From positions 1 to 12,433 of the forward strand of contig DATDLN010000246.1 in assembly GCA_036519295.1 (NCBI GenBank): a DNA stretch of 12,433 nt, given 5' to 3'. The notes beneath the pieces were generated by a model. That model made no database searches. It was not told the DNA's origin and worked only from the letters and a program-made list of their open reading frames with translations. Source of the stretch: JACVRW01 sp036519295. GTDB taxonomy: Bacteria > Actinomycetota > Thermoleophilia > Solirubrobacterales > Thermoleophilaceae. Position numbers and translations under genes: made by a program. Positions 1 to 7,246 of the stretch are shown here, piece by piece (the first letter of the stretch is position 1; each line of letters opens with the position of its first letter).

Positions 1-1115
1 TGAGGCTCCGCGCCGCGGTTCTCGAGCGGGTCGGCGCGCCGCTCGAGGTGACCGAGCTCGAGCTTGCGCCGGCCCGCGAGGGCGAGGCGCTCGTGCGGGT
101 GCACGCGAGCGGCGTGTGCCACTCCGACCTGAACGCGATCGACGGCACGGCCGAGACGCCCTGCCCGGCCGTGCTCGGCCACGAGGGCGCGGGCGTGGTC
201 GAGGCGGTCGGGGCCGGGGTCGCGCTGGAGCCCGGGACTCCCGTCGTGCTCTCGTGGCTGCCGGCCTGCGGCAGGTGCGCCGAGTGCCGGCGCGAGCTGC
301 CTCACCTCTGCCGGCCGGCGTGGGCCGCCATGGCCGCCGGCGTCCTCATGGACGGCACGACACGGCTGTCGCGCGACGGCGATCCCGTCTTCCACTACTG
401 CTTTCTGTCCTCCTTCGCCGAGCGCGCGGTGGTGCCCGCCCGCTGCTGCGTGCCGATGCCGCCCGGGGTGCCGTTCGACGTCGCCGCCCTGGTCGGCTGC
501 GCGGTCACCACCGGCACCGGCGCGGTCTGGCGGACGGCGGACGTGCGGCCCGGGGAGCGGGTGTGCGTGATCGGCTGCGGCGGGGTGGGGATGAGCGCGA
601 TCCTGGGCGCCGTCGTGGCCGGGGCGGCGCCGATCGTCGCGGTGGACCTGGACGACGACAAGCTGGAGGCCGCGCTCTCGCTCGGGGCCACGGACGCCGT
701 GCGCTGGACCGGGGCAGAGGAGACGGCGGAGCGCGTGCAGGCGGCGAGCGAGGGCGGCGTCGACTACGCGTTTGAGGCCACAGGCCGCACCGACGCGGGA
801 CTGGCCGCGTTCCTCTCCACCCGCCCGCGCGGCGCGGCCGTCCTGATCGGAATCCCCAGCGCGGACGCCGTCCTGTCGCTGCCCGCGGGGCAGATCCCGC
901 GACTGGAGCGGCGCGTGCTCGGCTCCATCTACGGCTCCGCCCGCCCGGACCGCGACTTCCCGGCGCTGCTCGACCTCTACCGGCGCGGGCGGCTGCCACT
1001 CGACCGCCTGATCTCCGCCCGCCTCCCGCTCGAGGCGGTGGAGCAGGCCATGGACGGACTGCGGACCGCCACCGCTCTGCGCACCGTGCTGAACCTGGAC
1101 GGGAGGGCGGCGTGA
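1..1115 (+). CDS. Zinc-dependent medium-chain alcohol dehydrogenase, class III/formaldehyde-dehydrogenase-like (missing first base)
   Basis: The first two bases (TG) are the end of a start codon whose first base lies just outside the window. The next codons give RLRAAVLERVGAPLEV, a normal N-terminus for this family, so the protein is about 371 residues. It is a cytosolic MDR dehydrogenase that oxidises an alcohol or aldehyde adduct with NAD(P). Catalytic zinc ligands are C40, H61-E62 and C167; the structural zinc quartet is C90, C93, C96 and C104. The Rossmann motif GCGGVG is at about 192-197 and D216 after the second strand suggests NAD preference. The overall pattern resembles class III and mycothiol-dependent formaldehyde dehydrogenases, but the substrate cannot be fixed. 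Its TGA overlaps the GTG of the next gene by 4 bp, so the two are probably translationally coupled. The pairing with a Fae homologue makes formaldehyde or a related aldehyde a reasonable guess. Confidence 0.9.
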   Translation, partial: RLRAAVLERVGAPLEVTELELAPAREGEALVRVHASGVCHSDLNAIDGTAETPCPAVLGHEGAGVVEAVGAGVALEPGTPVVLSWLPACGRCAECRRELPHLCRPAWAAMAAGVLMDGTTRLSRDGDPVFHYCFLSSFAERAVVPARCCVPMPPGVPFDVAALVGCAVTTGTGAVWRTADVRPGERVCVIGCGGVGMSAILGAVVAGAAPIVAVDLDDDKLEAALSLGATDAVRWTGAEETAERVQAASEGGVDYAFEATGRTDAGLAAFLSTRPRGAAVLIGIPSADAVLSLPAGQIPRLERRVLGSIYGSARPDRDFPALLDLYRRGRLPLDRLISARLPLEAVEQAMDGLRTATALRTVLNLDGRAA

Positions 1116-1633
1116 CCGACCGCCTCGACGGGGCGATCGGCGAGGGCTGGTCGGGAGAGGTGCCTAACGGGAGCCACATAAACCTGGTGCTCGCCCGGCG
1201 CGGCTCCCCCACCGCCGCCGCGGCGGCCGCCGTGCTGGCGAGCCCGCGGCCGGGCCACCTGCCGATCCTCGCCTGCCTGAAGGGCGCCGGGACGCCGGTC
1301 CGGCCCGCGACGATCGTGGTCAACAAGGTGACCATCGACGGCGACGGGCTGGCGCGCATGACCTGGGGAGCGGCTCAGCTCGGGATCGCCCAGGGCGTCC
1401 TCGACGCGGTGGCCGAAGGCCCGCTCGATGCCGACGAGGCCGCCGACGTGATCCTTCTCGTCGCGGTCTGGGTCGACCCGGACGCGCACGACGAGACGGC
1501 GCTGCGCAACGCCAACCGGGAGGCCACCCGCGCGGCCATCGCCGACGCCCTCGAGCCGCCCGCCCCGGAGGCCGTGCGGGCGCTTGCCGAGCAGCGCGAC
1601 GACGCGGCGAACGCCTACTACACGGGCGACTGA
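1112..1633 (+). CDS. fae: Formaldehyde-activating enzyme (Fae) family protein
   Basis: This 173-residue protein matches the Fae family along most of its length. Fae condenses formaldehyde with tetrahydromethanopterin in the cytosol of methylotrophs and methanogens. Visible signatures are GSHINL with H22 (the position of the catalytic His in characterised Fae), RGSP at 30-33, NKVTI at 71-75, WGAAQLGIA with Q89 at about 85-93, and AEGPLDADEAADVILLVAVWV at 101-121, equivalent to the Fae segment ending in VGVF. Length is close to the usual ~170. A C-terminal tail after about residue 148 is not obviously part of the fold. The GTG start lies inside the dehydrogenase stop (GTGA), and the next gene starts 4 bp after its stop, so it is the middle gene of an operon. 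No H4MPT-biosynthesis or methylene-H4MPT genes are visible. Family membership is firm; the exact reaction is not, because paralogues such as Fae2/Fae3 exist whose role is unclear. Confidence 0.87.
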   Translation: MTDRLDGAIGEGWSGEVPNGSHINLVLARRGSPTAAAAAAVLASPRPGHLPILACLKGAGTPVRPATIVVNKVTIDGDGLARMTWGAAQLGIAQGVLDAVAEGPLDADEAADVILLVAVWVDPDAHDETALRNANREATRAAIADALEPPAPEAVRALAEQRDDAANAYYTGD

Positions 1634-1637
1634 GTCG

Positions 1638-2747
1638 GTGCGCATCGCAGGAGTCGAGGTCCGCCGCTACGCATTCCCGCTCGACCCGCCCTTCCGAGCG
1701 GCGTGGGACCCGGTGCCGCGGCGTTCCGTGGAGGCGAGCGTCGTCATCGTGCGCTCCGACGACGGGCTGGCCGGCTACGCGAGCGGCGGCCACCTGCCCG
1801 ACGCCGGGGTGCTCGAGGGCCTGCTCATCGGGCTCGACCCCCGGCGGGTGGAGGTGGTGCGGGAGATCTGCGAGACGGTCGACTTCCACGGCGGACGCCC
1901 CTGGACGGCGGAGGTCGCGGTCTGGGATCTGGCCGCCCGATCGCTCGGGCAGCCGCTGTGGCTGTTGCTCGGCGGGCGATCGGATCGCCTGCTCGCGTAT
2001 GCGTCCAGCGGCGAGCCGGCGGAGGCGGAGGAGCGCGTGCGGCGCGTCACCGCCCTGGGCGAGCGGGGCGTGAAGGCCGTCAAGCTCCGCTTCCACGATG
2101 CGGACTGGCGCCGCGACGTCGAGCTGGTGGAGCGCGTGCACGACGCCGTGGGCGCCGACGTCGAGCTGATGGTCGACGCCAATCAGGGCTGGCGAATGGC
2201 GGGCGATCGCGAGCCCCGCTGGGACGTCGCGACGGCGAGCCAATGCGCGCGGGCGCTCGAGCCGCTCGGCGTCTATTGGCTGGAGGAGCCGCTGCGCACG
2301 GACGACGTGGACGGCTACGCGACGCTGCGCCGGCGCACCTCGATGCGGATCGCGGCGGGGGAGATGGTGCGCGGGGCCTTCGAAGCGCGCGACCTGATCC
2401 TGCGCGGCGGCATCGACGTGGTCCAGCCCGATGCGGTGCTGGCCGGCGGGCTCGGCGGCTGCCGGCGAATCGCCTCGCTGGCGGATCTCTGCGGCCGCGC
2501 CTTCACGCCCCACACGTGGTCGAACGGCCTGGGATTCGTGGCGAACCTGCATCTTGCACTCGCCGTGTCGACCTGCCCATACGTGGAGGTGCCGCTCGAC
2601 CCGCCGGCCTGGACGCCCGAGCGCCGAGACTGGCTGCTGCCCGCCCCGCTCGAGATCGCCGCGGACGGGACGATCGCGCCGCCGCCCGGCCCAGGGCTCG
2701 GCGTCAGCCCCGACCTCGACGCGCTCGAGGTCCACCGGGTCGGCTGA
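1638..2747 (+). CDS. Mandelate racemase/muconate lactonizing enzyme family (enolase superfamily)
   Basis: A 369-residue enolase-superfamily enzyme, expected to be cytosolic and Mg-dependent, abstracting the proton next to a carboxylate; many relatives are sugar-acid dehydratases or racemases. Metal ligands are visible as D180 (VDANQGW), E216 (YWLEEPL) and E242 (AAGEM). The base candidates are K149 in the AVKLR strand and a D265/H292 dyad (VQPDAVLAGG and TPHTWSNG), which is the mandelate racemase arrangement. The N-terminal capping domain covers roughly residues 1-125. The GTG at 1638 was chosen because it lies 4 bp after the fae stop and gives the usual MRI-x-VEV opening; an in-frame ATG at 1584 would run through the end of fae and add unrelated sequence. 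It is the last gene of the dehydrogenase-fae operon, ending 9 bp from a convergent IclR gene. The substrate is unknown; an acid sugar or hydroxy acid is most likely. Confidence 0.88.
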   Translation: MRIAGVEVRRYAFPLDPPFRAAWDPVPRRSVEASVVIVRSDDGLAGYASGGHLPDAGVLEGLLIGLDPRRVEVVREICETVDFHGGRPWTAEVAVWDLAARSLGQPLWLLLGGRSDRLLAYASSGEPAEAEERVRRVTALGERGVKAVKLRFHDADWRRDVELVERVHDAVGADVELMVDANQGWRMAGDREPRWDVATASQCARALEPLGVYWLEEPLRTDDVDGYATLRRRTSMRIAAGEMVRGAFEARDLILRGGIDVVQPDAVLAGGLGGCRRIASLADLCGRAFTPHTWSNGLGFVANLHLALAVSTCPYVEVPLDPPAWTPERRDWLLPAPLEIAADGTIAPPPGPGLGVSPDLDALEVHRVG

Positions 2748-2756
2748 CTCCAAGTG

Positions 2757-3548
2757 CTAGGCGAGCCGGCGGGCAAGCTCGGCGGCCGCGTCCCGTATTG
2801 GGCGCAAAACCTCTGCTCGGCGCTCGGGCCCGAGACGGAACGAGGGTCCGCTGACCCCGACGATCGCGACGAGCGTCCCCTCGGGGCTTCGCACGGCCGC
2901 CGCGATGGCTGCCAGCCCGTCCTCGAGCTCGTCGGCAAGCTCGGCATAGCCGCGCCGGCGCACCCGCTCGAGCTCGCGGCGCAGGGCGAGGGGGTCCGTG
3001 ATCGTGTGATCCGTGTAGGGGTCGAGCGGATGGTGGGCCGTCCAGGCGGTGAGGGCGCCTTCGGAAAGCTCGGCCAGCACGAGCTTGCCCGAAGCGGAGG
3101 CATGCAGTGGAAAGGCGCGTCCCACCCAGTTCGTCGCTCCGACGAAGCGCGGCGTGTCGACCTGGAGCAGCACGTCGGCCCCGACCGGTGTCCGAGGGAC
3201 GGCGAGCATGGCCGACTCGCCGGTCGTCTCCGCCAGTTCCTCCACCAGCGGGCGGGCGCGCGCGACCAGCACGCGATCGGGGTCGGCGCCGCTCACGAGG
3301 CGGATCAGCTCGCGTCCCAGCACCCAGCCGTCGTCGGCGGCGGTGCGCTCGACGAAACCGGCGTCGGCCAGCGTGGCCAGAAGCCGGGCGGCGGTCGCGA
3401 CGGGGAGGTCGGCGGCCCGGGCGAGCGCCGCGGTCGGCGCGCCCTCGGGGCGGGCCGCGGCTATGCGCAGCAGCGCGATCGCGCGCGCGAGCGACTGGGT
3501 CCGCTGGATGGCGGGTGCGTGCCTGGCGGTTGCCGAGTCTTCGATCAT
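2757..3548 (-). CDS. IclR-family transcriptional regulator (first)
   Basis: A 263-residue IclR-type repressor or activator. An N-terminal winged helix-turn-helix spans about residues 13-80, with QRTQSLARAIALLRI as its first helix and PVATAARLLATLADAGFVER as the recognition region. The C-terminal effector domain follows, with conserved stretches FPLHASASGK (146-155), GYAELADELEDGLAAIAAAV (200-219) and GVSGPSFRLGPERR (231-244). Family members bind small carboxylates or aromatic acids. The ATG at 3548 is the only good start before the first helix; no strong ribosome binding site precedes it. It is divergent from the amidohydrolase-Rieske operon across 47 bp and convergent with the enolase-family gene (9 bp between stops), so the divergent operon is its likely target. 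Confidence 0.93.
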   Translation of the reverse strand: MIEDSATARHAPAIQRTQSLARAIALLRIAAARPEGAPTAALARAADLPVATAARLLATLADAGFVERTAADDGWVLGRELIRLVSGADPDRVLVARARPLVEELAETTGESAMLAVPRTPVGADVLLQVDTPRFVGATNWVGRAFPLHASASGKLVLAELSEGALTAWTAHHPLDPYTDHTITDPLALRRELERVRRRGYAELADELEDGLAAIAAAVRSPEGTLVAIVGVSGPSFRLGPERRAEVLRPIRDAAAELARRLA

Positions 3549-3550
3549 GA

Positions 3551-3570
3551 TACGGTCGGCCCAGATCGTA
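3551..3570. promoter_or_regulatory. Imperfect inverted repeat between divergent IclR gene and amidohydrolase operon (candidate operator)
   Basis: TACGGTC (3551-3557), six bases, then GATCGTA (3564-3570): the arms match at 6 of 7 positions. TACGGT on the + strand and TACGAT on the minus strand (3570-3565) each fit the actinobacterial TAnnnT -10 pattern, and TTGCCG at 3530-3535 could be a + strand -35 with a 15-bp spacer. A dimer bound here would cover both candidate -10 boxes. The repeat is seen in the sequence; its role as the IclR operator is inferred. Confidence 0.45.
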
Positions 3571-3579
3571 CAGCGGTCG

Positions 3580-3587
3580 AAAGGAGG
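3580..3587 (+). promoter_or_regulatory. Strong ribosome binding site for the amidohydrolase operon
   Basis: AAAGGAGG, 8 nt before the ATG at 3596. It fixes the start of the first amidohydrolase and is one of only two near-consensus Shine-Dalgarno sequences noticed in this window, suggesting that this operon is well translated when on. Confidence 0.85.
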
Positions 3588-3595
3588 CCCGCCTC

Positions 3596-4684
3596 ATGCT
3601 CGTCGACAGCGACGTACACGTCGGCTACGAGACCCTGCTCGACCTCTGCGACTACCTCGACGCGCCCACCCGCGAGCTCGTCGTCCACTCGGGCACCAAC
3701 GGGCTCGGGATGCCCACCTATCCCTGGTACCACCCGACCGGATGGCTTCGTAGAGACACCTACGACCGGGAGACGACGGGGGTGGGCGCGCAGCTTCCAG
3801 GGCAGGACCTCCAGCGGGTCCAGGAGAAGCTGCTGGACGCCTATGACGTCACCTACGCGATCCTCACCCCGGACGAGGCCGCCGCGTTCGCGGTCCTTCC
3901 GAACGCGGAGCTGGCGGCGCGGCTGTGCCGCGGCTACAACAACTGGCTGCTCGAGCGCTACCTGGAGGAGGAGCCGCGGGTGCGAGGCCTCCTTGTCGTC
4001 ACCCCGCAGCACCCCGAAGCGGCCGCCGAGGAGATTCGCCGGCTAGGGCACCGTGACGAGTTCGTGGGCGTGTTCCTGCCCGGCGGGGCGAGGGTCCCCT
4101 ACGGGAGTCCGGTCCACGAGCCGCTCTGGCGCGCCTGCGCGGAGCTCGCCCTTCCGGTTGCGGTGCACACCCACTTCGAGGGGGTCGGGATCGCGGGCCC
4201 CGTCACCGCGGCGGGATACCCCGACCACTACGTCGAGTACCACACGCTGTGCGGCGCGGGCATGTACGGCCATTTCGTGTCGATCCTCTGCCACGGCGTC
4301 TTCGAGCGCTATCCCGGGACGCGCGTGATCATGATGGAGGGCGGCCTCGTCCCGTTCGTGGGCCTCCTGTGGCGACTCGACACGAACTGGCGCGCGTGCC
4401 GGAGCGAGATCCCGTACTGCCGGCGGCCGCCGTCTGAGTACGTGTGGGAACACGTGCGGTTCACCACCCAGCCGCTCGAGGAGCCCAGCGACGAGCGGCT
4501 GCTCCTGCCCGCGATCGAGGGCCTGCGGCCCTGGGAAACGCTCTGCTACGCGAGCGACTACCCGCACTGGGACTTCGACGAGCCCACACAGACGCTCCAC
4601 AGGCTTCCGGCCGAGTGGCGCGACGCCGTTGCGCACGGCAACGCGCTGAGCTTCTACCGCCTCGGGGCGCCTGTCTCGGCATGA
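3596..4684 (+). CDS. Amidohydrolase family 2 protein (ACMSD-like TIM-barrel hydrolase or decarboxylase)
   Basis: A 362-residue metal-dependent TIM-barrel enzyme of the Amidohydro_2 group, which includes ACMSD, LigW-type and other aromatic-acid decarboxylases as well as true hydrolases. Seen motifs are DSDVHV (residues 4-9) after strand 1, where D6 and H8 replace the commoner HxH; VAVHTHFEG with H191; a fairly conserved region YPGTRVIMMEGG (239-250); and CYASDYPHWDFDEP with D321, the usual catalytic aspartate after strand 8. An IclR gene sits divergently upstream. Its stop overlaps the start of the Rieske gene (ATGA at 4681-4684), so the two are coupled. The D-x-H form is common in uncharacterised members, so a decarboxylase versus hydrolase role cannot be decided from sequence. 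Confidence 0.87.
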   Translation: MLVDSDVHVGYETLLDLCDYLDAPTRELVVHSGTNGLGMPTYPWYHPTGWLRRDTYDRETTGVGAQLPGQDLQRVQEKLLDAYDVTYAILTPDEAAAFAVLPNAELAARLCRGYNNWLLERYLEEEPRVRGLLVVTPQHPEAAAEEIRRLGHRDEFVGVFLPGGARVPYGSPVHEPLWRACAELALPVAVHTHFEGVGIAGPVTAAGYPDHYVEYHTLCGAGMYGHFVSILCHGVFERYPGTRVIMMEGGLVPFVGLLWRLDTNWRACRSEIPYCRRPPSEYVWEHVRFTTQPLEEPSDERLLLPAIEGLRPWETLCYASDYPHWDFDEPTQTLHRLPAEWRDAVAHGNALSFYRLGAPVSA

Positions 4685-5058
4685 GCCCGGGCCGGGCACG
4701 GGAAGCTCGCATACCGCTCGCCCATGCCCCGGGGCCCGGCGCCGTGCGGATCGTCGAGGTCGGCATGCGGCGCGTGGCAGTGTTCTGCGTGGACGGCCGG
4801 TTTCACGCCCTCGCCGACCGCTGCCCGCACCGCGGGGCGCCGCTGTGCTCGCGGGGCCAGGTGGTCACGGGGATCGAGGTGCGGGACGGGGCGCTCGCCA
4901 CCGGTCCCCCGGATGCGCTTGTCCGCTGCCCATGGCACAAGTGGGACTTCGAGATCGCCTCCGGCCGCTGTGCCGTGGACCCACGCCTGCGCGTGCGTCG
5001 CTACACCGTGGAAGTCGACGACGACGAGCTCGTGGTGAGCCTGTCGAACCCTCCGTGA
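4681..5058 (+). CDS. Small Rieske [2Fe-2S] ferredoxin-like protein
   Basis: A 125-residue soluble protein consisting of one Rieske domain. Cluster ligands are C48-P-H50 (in DRCPHRGAPLC) and C83-P-W-H86 (in VRCPWHKWDFE). No signal peptide, Tat motif or membrane segment is seen, so it should work in the cytosol as an electron carrier, or as a detached Rieske subunit. The gap between the two ligand pairs is 32 residues, longer than the 15-17 of typical dioxygenase ferredoxins, but still within the range of the wider family. ATG at 4681 overlaps the upstream stop, and its own stop is inside the GTGA start of the next gene. No oxygenase large subunit or reductase is visible in this window, so its redox partner is unknown. 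Confidence 0.9.
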   Translation: MSPGRAREARIPLAHAPGPGAVRIVEVGMRRVAVFCVDGRFHALADRCPHRGAPLCSRGQVVTGIEVRDGALATGPPDALVRCPWHKWDFEIASGRCAVDPRLRVRRYTVEVDDDELVVSLSNPP

Positions 5059-6359
5059 CAGCTCAGGCCGTCTGCCTCAGCTCGGCGCGGCTGATCGACG
5101 GTACGGGCGCGCCGGCCGTGGAGCGGGCGACCGTGGTGGTCGCGGACGGTCGCATCGACGAGATCGGGGCGAACGGCGAGCCCGCTCCCGCCGGTGCCTT
5201 CGAGGTCGACCTCGAAGGCAGGACGCTGATGCCGGGCCTGGTCGACGCGCACGTGCACGTCAGCGCGTTCGACATGCCACAGGCCGTGAAGGGACAGGAG
5301 GCGGTCGCCCTGGAGGTCCGGCACCACCTCATCGCGCAGGGGCTCCGGCGGATGCTGCGGATGGGGATCACGACCGTGCGCGACGTGGGCGCGTTCGGCG
5401 ACGATCTGCTGCACGCGCGTCAGGCGATCCGCCTGGGGGCGATCCGCGGCCCGCGAATCCTCGCCTGTGGGCGGATCGTCTCGGCCACCTCGGCCGGCGG
5501 CCGGCACTTCGCCGGGATGTACCGCGAGGCCGATGGGCCGGACGAGATGCGCAAGGCCACGCGCGAGCAGTTCCGGCGCGGCGCCGACTTCATCAAGATC
5601 ATGACCACGGGGGCTCGGTCCTGTGAGCTCGAGAACAGCTCGCCGCTCCAGATCACGCGAGAGGAGCTGGCCACAGTCGTCGAGGAAGCGCACCGCATGG
5701 GCTACCGCGTAGCCGCCCACTGCGAGGGTCTCGACGGCACGCGCATGGCGATCGAGCAGGGTGTCGACACCATCGAGCACGGGCTCGAGCTGCACCGCGC
5801 GCCGGAGCTGCTCGACGAGCTGGCGCGCTCCGGGCGCGTTCTCGTCCCCACACTGTCCTGCTTCTTCCACGTCTCCGAGAACCGCGGCTCGCAGTGGGCG
5901 CCCGGGCTGGTCGAGCTTGCCCACAACCAGCTGGAGGAGGCGCATCGAACCGTCCGGGCGGCTCGCAGGGCCGGGGTCCGGATGGCGATGGGCTTCGACT
6001 CCCAGCCCCACGGCCAGAGCGCCCTCGAGCTGGTGCGCCTCTGCCGAGCCGGACTGACGCCGATGGAGGGAATCGTGGCCGCCACCACAGGCAGTGCGAC
6101 CGCCTGCGGTCTCGACGAGCACGTCGGCGGAGTGGCTCCTGGAAAGGCTGCGGACCTGCTCGTCGTCGACGGCGACCCCCTTGACGACCCCGAGGTGCTG
6201 CTCGACGCGGAGCGCATCTGGCTCGTGGTCCAGTCCGGGCGGCCGGTCGCGGGCGCCGCCCTGGAGACCGAACTCGGCGGGCTTCTTCCCTCCGGACCGA
6301 TTCCGGATCCCGTGCCGGCCCTCGCCGGCAGGCCGCTCAGCGCGCCGGGACAGCGGTAG
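5055..6359 (+). CDS. Metal-dependent amidohydrolase, imidazolonepropionase/Xaa-Pro-type (binuclear zinc)
   Basis: A 434-residue amidohydrolase superfamily 1 member. An N-terminal beta-sandwich precedes the barrel. Metal ligands are complete: H66 and H68 (DAHVHV), the bridging lysine K181 (FIKIMTTG), H222 (AAHCEG), H242 (TIEHG) and the catalytic D315 (MGFDSQ), followed by the family's PGKAADLLVVDGDPL segment. Relatives hydrolyse cyclic amides or N-acyl and dipeptide amide bonds, such as imidazolonepropionase-like and Sgx9260-type carboxypeptidases. GTG at 5055 was chosen because it overlaps the Rieske stop by 4 bp and gives the family opening LSSARLIDGTG; an open frame continues upstream, but only through the Rieske gene. 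It closes the three-gene operon and converges on the nitrilase gene 13 bp later. The substrate is unknown. Confidence 0.9.
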   Translation: MTAQAVCLSSARLIDGTGAPAVERATVVVADGRIDEIGANGEPAPAGAFEVDLEGRTLMPGLVDAHVHVSAFDMPQAVKGQEAVALEVRHHLIAQGLRRMLRMGITTVRDVGAFGDDLLHARQAIRLGAIRGPRILACGRIVSATSAGGRHFAGMYREADGPDEMRKATREQFRRGADFIKIMTTGARSCELENSSPLQITREELATVVEEAHRMGYRVAAHCEGLDGTRMAIEQGVDTIEHGLELHRAPELLDELARSGRVLVPTLSCFFHVSENRGSQWAPGLVELAHNQLEEAHRTVRAARRAGVRMAMGFDSQPHGQSALELVRLCRAGLTPMEGIVAATTGSATACGLDEHVGGVAPGKAADLLVVDGDPLDDPEVLLDAERIWLVVQSGRPVAGAALETELGGLLPSGPIPDPVPALAGRPLSAPGQR

Positions 6360-6372
6360 ATCACGGCCGTGT

Positions 6373-7224
6373 TTACAGATCCCCGCCCTCGGCTGCGAGG
6401 CGCTGCAGCTCGCGGCTGAGCAGCCCGAGCCGCGCCTCCTTGACGAGCGGCATCTCGCGCCGGCGGCGGCGCACGCCGGCCAGGTCGAGCTCGACCGTGA
6501 GGAACGTCGGCTCGCCGGTCGGCGCCTCGGCCACGAGCTCTCCCCACGGGTCGTACACGTGGGAGCCACCCCAGAACGAGAGATCGCCCTCCGCGCCCAC
6601 CCGGTTCACGAAGACCACGTAGGTCTCGAGCATCCGAGCGTAGAAGCGGTTGGCGTCGCGCCACTCCGCCTCGTTCTCGGGACGGTGGGCGGTGCTGTTG
6701 GCCGGAATGATCAGCACGCGCGCCCCGTCCTGGACGGCCAGCACGGCGAGCGCGGGCTGCCAGGCGTCGCTGCATATCAGGAGCGCGACCCTGCCGATGT
6801 CCGTGTCGAAGGCCCGCATCTCGTTCCCGGGCGTGAAGTGCTTGCGCTCCTCCCAGATCCCGTAGGTCGGCAGGTACAGCTTGCGGTGGACATGCCGGAC
6901 CTCGCCGCGCTCGAGGTAGGCGGCGCTGTTGTAGGTGTGCACCAGCCCGGCCTCCGCGAAGCCGACCACGCAGGCGAGCCCGTCGCTCGCCTCTGCGAGC
7001 TCCGCGATCTCCCGGTCGTCGACGGAGAGAGATACGTCATCGCTCACGCGCCCGAGCGAGTAGCCGGTGAGCATCAGCTCGGGCAGGACGACCAGGTCGG
7101 CGCCTTCCGCCCTCGCCCGTTCGACGACCTCGCGGCTCCGGTGCATGTTCTCCTCGACGTCCCCGAGCGCGGGATCGACCTGCGCCAGGCACACCCGGAC
7201 GGTCCGATCTCGCGAGGCGCTCAC
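6373..7224 (-). CDS. Carbon-nitrogen hydrolase (nitrilase superfamily amidase)
   Basis: A 283-residue nitrilase-superfamily enzyme, cytosolic, cleaving a C-N bond in an amide, nitrile or N-carbamoyl compound through a cysteine thioester. The catalytic triad is visible as E49 (VVLPELMLTGY), K115 (HRKLYLPTYG) and C151 (LLICSDAWQP). Length is normal for the single-domain amidases. GTG at 7224 is preferred because it gives a short lead into VRVCLAQVDPALGD, the usual first strand; an alternative GTG 10 codons later is possible, and no clear ribosome binding site decides between them. It lies 22 bp after the MFS gene and should be the last gene of the MarR-MFS-nitrilase operon, so it may act on the compound the transporter moves. 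Most relatives with this motif set are amidases rather than true nitrilases. Confidence 0.88.
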   Translation of the reverse strand: MSASRDRTVRVCLAQVDPALGDVEENMHRSREVVERARAEGADLVVLPELMLTGYSLGRVSDDVSLSVDDREIAELAEASDGLACVVGFAEAGLVHTYNSAAYLERGEVRHVHRKLYLPTYGIWEERKHFTPGNEMRAFDTDIGRVALLICSDAWQPALAVLAVQDGARVLIIPANSTAHRPENEAEWRDANRFYARMLETYVVFVNRVGAEGDLSFWGGSHVYDPWGELVAEAPTGEPTFLTVELDLAGVRRRRREMPLVKEARLGLLSRELQRLAAEGGDL

Positions 7225-7246
7225 GCCAGCCGGGAGCCTAGCGCCG

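Noticed and set aside
1584..1637. Earlier ATG start for the enolase-family gene
   Set aside because: It would overlap the end of fae by about 50 bp and add a Thr/Arg-rich stretch absent from the family; the GTG at 1638 fits operon spacing and the usual N-terminus.
1320..2753. Long open frame on the minus strand opposite fae and the enolase-family gene
   Set aside because: It is arginine- and proline-rich with no recognisable domain, and lies opposite two genes with complete active sites. Such antisense frames are expected from codon bias in GC-rich DNA.
4845..5054. Earlier start for the second amidohydrolase within the Rieske gene
   Set aside because: It would overlap most of the Rieske reading frame; the GTG at 5055 overlaps the Rieske stop and begins right at the conserved first strand.
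6362..6371. CACGGCCGTG palindrome between the convergent amidohydrolase and nitrilase genes as a terminator
   Set aside because: The palindrome has no loop and only a short T run follows, so a stable hairpin terminator is unlikely; it may be chance in GC-rich DNA.
5001..6569. Long minus-strand open frame opposite the second amidohydrolase
   Set aside because: The + strand protein has all six metal or catalytic residues in order, while this frame shows no family motif; it is a GC-bias shadow.
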